NCBI GenBank assembly: GCA_026702755.1
Contig: JAPPBX010000071.1
Coordinates: 33,090 to 97,089 of the forward strand
Reading direction: 5' to 3'
DNA: 64,000 bases
Origin: Candidatus Poribacteria bacterium
Lineage (GTDB): Bacteria > Poribacteria > WGA-4E > WGA-3G
Positions within the stretch are counted from its first letter, which is position 1. Every line of letters starts with the position of its first letter. Position numbers and translations under genes: made by a program. A model generated the notes under the pieces. It was not told where the DNA came from. It searched no databases and saw only the letters and a list, made by a program, of their open reading frames with translations. Shown one piece after another: positions 60,158 through 64,000 of this stretch.

Positions 60158-60937
60158 ATGCGTCTTAGATATTTCTCTCTTTTTCGATGTAACCAAGTTT
60201 CTGAAAGAATAAAACTTGGACTTAAAATTATCGTCCCTTTGCTGTGCCTCAGTATGGCAGGACAAGCACCAGCAGTCCTGTTGTTTCACGACGATTTTGA
60301 GAAGGATAAGATCGGAAGTGAACCCAGCAAATGGGAGGTCGGACACGACGGCAAAACAACCGCTAAAGTCGTCGCCGACCCGAAGAAAGCAAGTAATAAG
60401 GTTTTGTTGACCGCTGACAATCCATCTAACGACTCACGGCACGATGTCGGTGGATCTATCTATGTCTTCGGTGACGCGGGTTGGGACGATTACGTTGCTG
60501 AATGGGATATGATGTTTCCTGATGATTTCTATATGGGGATCGTCTTCCGTTTCCAAGACGGTGAAAAGTTTTATTTAAGCGACCGACGACAAGGTGGTAG
60601 AGAGTATCACTTTTACAAACGCCAAGGGGGTTGGGCAAAGGTCAAAGATGGGATGGTAGAAAACGAACCTGAAGTCTGGTATCGCGCACAATTGATTCTT
60701 TCGGGTGATAAATTCACCTTCAAGTTAAAAGAGCGGAAGGATAAGACGCCGTTTGATAAAATAGATCCAGCAACAGAAGGTGAAGACGGCACCTTCAAGA
60801 CCGGTAAGTTCGGGCACTATGGGCTTGTCTATCTCGATAACATTTTTGTTGGTGATGCCGTTGAAGACCTCGTTTTACCTGTTGAACCGCAGGATAAACT
60901 CAGTACGACCTGGGGCGCGATTAAGGATGCTTATTAA
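60158..60937 (+). CDS. secreted beta-sandwich protein with shared TTWG C-terminal motif
   Basis: 259 residues from ATG 60158 with AAGGAGGAG upstream. A signal-like segment (LGLKIIVPLLCLSMAGQAPAVLL) is followed by a concanavalin-like/DUF1080-like beta-sandwich (FHDDFEKDKIGSEPSKWEVGHDG ... YVAEWDMMFPDDFYMGIVFRFQDGEKFYL ... LVYLDNIFVGDA). The C-terminus PQDKLSTTWGAIK matches the ends of the three LamG proteins. It probably acts at the surface on or with glycans; no catalytic residues can be assigned. Confidence 0.85.
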   Translation: MRLRYFSLFRCNQVSERIKLGLKIIVPLLCLSMAGQAPAVLLFHDDFEKDKIGSEPSKWEVGHDGKTTAKVVADPKKASNKVLLTADNPSNDSRHDVGGSIYVFGDAGWDDYVAEWDMMFPDDFYMGIVFRFQDGEKFYLSDRRQGGREYHFYKRQGGWAKVKDGMVENEPEVWYRAQLILSGDKFTFKLKERKDKTPFDKIDPATEGEDGTFKTGKFGHYGLVYLDNIFVGDAVEDLVLPVEPQDKLSTTWGAIKDAY

Positions 60938-60945
60938 AGGAAAGC

Positions 60946-61030
60946 ATGGAATGGAAAAATTGGAAGGACGGAAGGGAGGAAGGATAGGCTCCCAACCTTC
61001 CATTCTTCCGCTCACCCATACCGAACCGCA
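60946..61030. repeat. GGAAG-type heptad repeat
   Basis: TGGAATGGAAAAATTGGAAG...AGG faces CAACCTTCCATTCTTCCGCT about 50 bp later. It ends just before the LarA-like gene. Confidence 0.65.
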
Positions 61031-61045
61031 AGGGAAAGTAAAAAA

Positions 61046-62323
61046 ATGTCAATGTATATTGCCCATGGTGGAAAAAACACCGTCATCACAACCGAAGAAA
61101 AACACGCTTTACTGCATGAGGCACTCCTCAAGTTAGGTGGTATTCCAAAGAAGATCTTAGTGGTTCCACCGGATATAACCCGACTCCATTCAAATGCTGG
61201 CGAACTCACCCAAATCCTCTATGAATTGTGGGACACAGCAAACGGCACAACTTTTGATATCCTCCCCGCTATCGGGACACATGCCCCAATGACTGAAGCA
61301 CAGATTGATGAAATGTACGGCGATTTGCCCAAAGCGACATATCACATCCATCACTGGCGGACTGGGTTATACCACTTCGGTGAAGTCCCATCTGAATTCG
61401 TTCAGGAGGTTTCGGGCGGCAAACTTGATTATAGCATTCCTGTCGCTGTAAACCGCCGTCTTGTAGAGGGGGAATATGAACTTATCATCTCTGTCGGACA
61501 GGTGATTCCACACGAGGTTATCGGTATCGCCAACGGATTTAAAAACATCCTTGTCGGTGCAGGCGGGGTTGAGATGATTAACAAATCGCATTTCCTCGGT
61601 GCTGTAGACGGCATGGAACGCCTGATGGGGCAGACGGATACCTCTGTCAGGAGAGTGTTGAATTACGCACATACCAATTACCTAAAACAACTCGGCATCC
61701 TGTATGTCATGAGCGTCATGGATGCCGATGCCTCTGGAGAACGCGTGATGCGTGGACTTTACGTCGGTGACGATGCCCACACCTTTGAAACTGCTGCAGA
61801 ATTGAGCAGGTCCGTTAATATGACCTTCTTAGATGAACCGCTATCGAAAGTGGTCGTCTACTTGGATCCGCGGGAGTTTAAAAGTACGTGGCTTGGTAAT
61901 AAGGCGATCTACCGTACACGGATGGCGATGGCAGACAACGGTGAGTTGATCATCATCGCGCCAGGGTTACGTGAATTCGGCGAGGACACTGAAATTGATC
62001 GATTGATCCGAAAATACGGCTACTGCGGCACACCCGCGACACTCAATGCCGTCTCAGAAAACGCTGAGTTACAGGAAAATCTCTCCGCCGCTGCACACTT
62101 GATTCACGGTAGTACTGAGGGACGTTTCAAGGTCACTTATGCAACGGAATACCTCACCCAAGCCGAAATTGAATCGGTTGGCTACGAATGGGCACCTGTC
62201 AATGAGGTGCTCGCTGAATACAACCCCGAAACGCTTGTTGATGGATTTAACGATGGCGGCTTTTTCTTCATCAGCGAACCCGGACAAGGGTTGTGGGCAC
62301 TACGCTCTCGGTTTAGTGAGTAG
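61046..62323 (+). CDS. LarA-like (DUF2088, lactate racemase-type) protein
   Basis: 425 residues. LarA-type motifs are seen: VVPPDITRLHSNAGE near the start, PAIGTHAPMTEAQI, and GQVIPHEVIGIANGFKNILVGAGG, where LarA holds the nickel-pincer cofactor on the Lys of its G.K motif. LarA homologues racemise or epimerise 2-hydroxy acids. Substrate and cofactor loading (larB, larC, larE are not seen here) are open. The HicB gene follows directly. Confidence 0.88.
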   Translation: MSMYIAHGGKNTVITTEEKHALLHEALLKLGGIPKKILVVPPDITRLHSNAGELTQILYELWDTANGTTFDILPAIGTHAPMTEAQIDEMYGDLPKATYHIHHWRTGLYHFGEVPSEFVQEVSGGKLDYSIPVAVNRRLVEGEYELIISVGQVIPHEVIGIANGFKNILVGAGGVEMINKSHFLGAVDGMERLMGQTDTSVRRVLNYAHTNYLKQLGILYVMSVMDADASGERVMRGLYVGDDAHTFETAAELSRSVNMTFLDEPLSKVVVYLDPREFKSTWLGNKAIYRTRMAMADNGELIIIAPGLREFGEDTEIDRLIRKYGYCGTPATLNAVSENAELQENLSAAAHLIHGSTEGRFKVTYATEYLTQAEIESVGYEWAPVNEVLAEYNPETLVDGFNDGGFFFISEPGQGLWALRSRFSE

Positions 62324-62353
62324 ATGAACTTTCATATAAAGAAGGAGAACAGC

Positions 62354-62572
62354 GTGCAACCGTTCAAAATTATCGTCGAAAAACATACTGATGGTTATGT
62401 CGCCTACCCACTTGGCTTGAAAAGTGTTGTCATAGGACAAGGTGATACATACGAAGAAAGTTTTGAGGATGTAACCTCTGCAATTCGGTTTTATATTGAG
62501 ACTTTCGGGAAAGAAGAACTCGAAGTTGAGGAACCTGCTTTGGACGTTTTTGTAACTGAAGTGAGTATCTGA
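62354..62572 (+). CDS. hicB: HicB-like antitoxin
   Basis: 72 residues from a GTG at 62354, chosen by AAGGAG 7 bp upstream; an ATG at 62324 opens the same frame but lacks a ribosome site. The sequence FKIIVEKHTDGYVAYPLGLKSVVIGQGDTYEESFEDVTSAIRFYIETFG matches the HicB partial RNase-H-like fold. The partner toxin that should follow is broken (see 62576), leaving an orphan antitoxin. Confidence 0.85.
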   Translation: MQPFKIIVEKHTDGYVAYPLGLKSVVIGQGDTYEESFEDVTSAIRFYIETFGKEELEVEEPALDVFVTEVSI

Positions 62573-62575
62573 TTG

Positions 62576-62652
62576 ATGCCGCGTTTTCCAACAGACACCC
62601 ATAAAATAGAGTTATCCGTGCGTTAGAGCGATTGGGATATAGTATAACGTGA
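62576..62652 (+). pseudogene. hicA: hicA remnant, frameshifted and cut off by a repeat element
   Basis: ATG 62576 encodes MPRFPTDTHKI, typical of HicA starts. The next part of the family pattern continues in another frame from 62608 as RVIRALERLGYSIT, then meets the end of a MITE-like element. So there is both a frameshift near 62605 and loss of the last about 50 codons, including the GGKH-type active site. The toxin must be inactive. Confidence 0.8.
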
Positions 62653-62941
62653 GTTTGATATTAAACACGTAGGTTGGGTTGAAGGGGAAACTTCTAAAGA
62701 TCGCACACTGCGACTGGTTTTTAGGAGCATCTGAAACGCTAAGATTATCAATATACGAGTGAAACCCAACGCTTTTTCCATTTTAAAGCATTTGGATTGT
62801 TGGGTTTCGCTGTCTTTGCGTATACCAACGGAGTATTGGAAGTTGGGCACTTGGGTATAAACACAGCGGCTGGCAACTTACCGTTCAACCCCAACCTACG
62901 CCTATATGGGCATTTTTATTTTTAAACTCACGTTAGTATAG
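62639..62941. mobile_element. about 300-bp MITE-like nested palindrome
   Basis: The ends are inverted: ATAGTATAACGTGAGTTT at 62639 and the complement AAACTCACGTTAGTATAG at 62924-62941. Just inside, GTAGGTTGGGTTGAA (62669) faces TTCAACCCCAACCTAC (62884). In the centre GAAACCCAAC (62761-62770) and GTTGGGTTTC (62799-62808) pair perfectly. GTAGGTTGGG/GTTGGGTTTC motifs are common in bacterial MITEs. It interrupts the hicA remnant and has no coding frame. Confidence 0.8.
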
Positions 62942-62996
62942 GAATTGTACAAGCGTTCAGAAAACAGCACTGACGTGAAAAGACCCAAATTTTAAT

Positions 62997-63025
62997 TTGC
63001 ACAAGTGCAAGGATTGTGTTATAAT
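62997..63025 (+). promoter_or_regulatory. promoter with palindrome over the -35 box
   Basis: TTGCAC (62997-63002), 17-bp spacer, TATAAT (63020-63025). The -35 box is half of the palindrome TTGCAC-AA-GTGCAA (62997-63010), a likely repressor site. It serves the gene at 63072. Confidence 0.7.
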
Positions 63026-63071
63026 TTGTTTTAAAGTCTTGTAGTGTTAACATCTTAAAGGAAATCATAAT

Positions 63072-63980
63072 ATGGCAATAATGATTCCAGATCAAATTTC
63101 TGACAGGGCACCACAGTCAGAAAAAATTATATTTGAAAACCTCATGCACGCTCCCGAGGCCAGAGAATGGGTAATTTTTTATTCAACACATGTGGACAAT
63201 CCGAGTGATGCTACAAAACCCTACGAGATTGATTTCCTTATCATTATTCCTGAGTACTGTGCTGTTATCTGCTTGGAGACAAAAGGCGGGTCCTACGAAG
63301 TCAAAAATGGTAGGTGGTATCTCCTGCCATCTGGCATATCTGTAGCAGCTCCCATCCAACAAGTCCGAAGGGCGATGTTCGCCTTGGGAGATACATTTCC
63401 TTCCCATTTTAAAAACAAAAAATCTCTATTTTCACTCAGATCTGCTGTTGCCTTTACCCATAGCGAGTTTCCAACAGGGGCAAAGAAACCAAGAGAAGCC
63501 CTTATAATGGAAAAGGATGATGTTCAAGATCCAAACAAGCTATGTGAGAAGTTAGCAAACTATGCAACTACACTACTTACGTCAAACGTGAAGGAATTAA
63601 TTAAGAATAGCCCAGAAAAGTGCCAGGAGGCACTGGATAATTTACGATGCGACTTGGAGCCACCCGATATGACCATCAAACCACCACCGGAAAGGATATT
63701 CCGCGCCGATCTGGAAACCCTTCGTCCACAGTTACTGCGATTGACACTTGATCAACTCAACAGTTTGAAGCGTGTAGAGTTGAATGATCGTTGTGTGATT
63801 ACCGGTGCAGCAGGCACGGGCAAAACTGTCCTCGCCATGGAACTCGCAAAACGTCGTTGGGGGACTGGTGAGACCGTCGCCCTGCTGTGTAGTAATCCCT
63901 ATTTGAGTCGTCGTTTTGAGAGGTGGGCAGAAACACTTCCTAATACTAGTAGTCTGTCACATTTATATTGCTGGATATAA
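63072..63980 (+). CDS. NERD nuclease-related domain plus ATPase start, C-terminally truncated
   Basis: 302 residues. Residues about 15-130 are a NERD domain with nuclease-like E52, D54 and E69-T-K71 (YEIDFLIIIPEYCAVICLETKGG). A Walker A motif GAAGTGKT (245-252) opens a UvrD/superfamily 1-type ATPase domain (CVITGAAGTGKTVLAMELAKRRWGTGETVALLCSNPYLSRRFERWAETLPN). The protein then stops at TSSLSHLYCWI, so Walker B and all later helicase motifs are missing. Full NERD-helicases have about 600 residues. The DNA after about 63946 looks unrelated, suggesting an insertion or break. Confidence 0.82.
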   Translation: MAIMIPDQISDRAPQSEKIIFENLMHAPEAREWVIFYSTHVDNPSDATKPYEIDFLIIIPEYCAVICLETKGGSYEVKNGRWYLLPSGISVAAPIQQVRRAMFALGDTFPSHFKNKKSLFSLRSAVAFTHSEFPTGAKKPREALIMEKDDVQDPNKLCEKLANYATTLLTSNVKELIKNSPEKCQEALDNLRCDLEPPDMTIKPPPERIFRADLETLRPQLLRLTLDQLNSLKRVELNDRCVITGAAGTGKTVLAMELAKRRWGTGETVALLCSNPYLSRRFERWAETLPNTSSLSHLYCWI

Positions 63981-64000
63981 TTTGTTGAGTTTGATGCGTG

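Overview
The window looks like a chromosomal or metagenome-assembled contig from an uncultured Gram-negative-type bacterium, most likely Candidatus Poribacteria or a close relative. This rests on recognising protein styles, not on a database search. The pointers are secreted WD40 proteins ending in a NYPNPFNPETWIPYQL...GVYFYTL...RKMLIRK tail, several LamG proteins, a PhyH dioxygenase, a Gfo/Idh/MocA dehydrogenase, a LarA-like protein, and many short palindromic and heptanucleotide repeats. lpxB and lpxK indicate an outer membrane with lipid A. No rRNA, tRNA, CRISPR array or transposase was seen.

Layout. 1-1171 (minus) is an NtrC-like sigma-54 activator running off the left edge; its receiver domain lacks the phosphorylation residues. 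1172-2480 is regulatory: two copies of a 21-bp tandem repeat array, each followed by a -24/-12 promoter, with a pseudoknot-capable RNA between them. 2592-15191 holds five consecutive secreted proteins on the plus strand (three WD40 proteins, one cohesin/PPC protein, one subtilase). All five share a C-terminal sorting-type domain and four carry dockerin-like EF-hand pairs. 15339-23839 (minus) holds a methyltransferase, an oxidoreductase, two LamG proteins, a PhyH dioxygenase, an ATP-grasp-like protein and serA. 24069-30994 (plus) holds tatA, an AhpD-like protein, another LamG protein, a cupin, two overlapping methyltransferases, an Ldh2-type dehydrogenase, a coiled-coil membrane protein and trxB. 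31292-32563 is a possible toxin locus (DUF3990-like ADP-ribosyltransferase fold). 32640-39847 holds an FGGY kinase, moaC, a large caspase-like/transglutaminase protein, a MoxR ATPase and a glycosyltransferase. 39981-41323 holds two adjacent toxin-antitoxin modules whose antitoxins share a nearly identical start. 41367-54472 holds a lipoprotein, a Crp-type regulator, an M28 peptidase, an HtrA protease, a TPR protein, a cyclase/AAA/TPR regulator, a sugar isomerase-like protein and a large unknown membrane protein. 54635-58257 (minus) holds lpxK, lpxB and argC. 58630-63980 holds an FAH-family enzyme, a lipoprotein interrupted by an in-frame TGA, a secreted protein, a LarA-like protein, a HicB with a decayed hicA, and a truncated NERD/ATPase protein.

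Themes. (i) A cell-surface or secreted assembly, 2.6-15.2 kb, may combine cohesin-dockerin contacts with a common sorting tail, with sigma-54 control at its start. (ii) Four other secreted proteins share a different C-terminal motif, P.[DR][KQ].[AS]TTWG.[IL]K, which may be a second sorting or processing tag. (iii) Repeats are active in shaping genes: a heptad repeat is inserted in frame in lpxK, GGAAG heptads provide start regions, and MITE-like elements flank or break genes.
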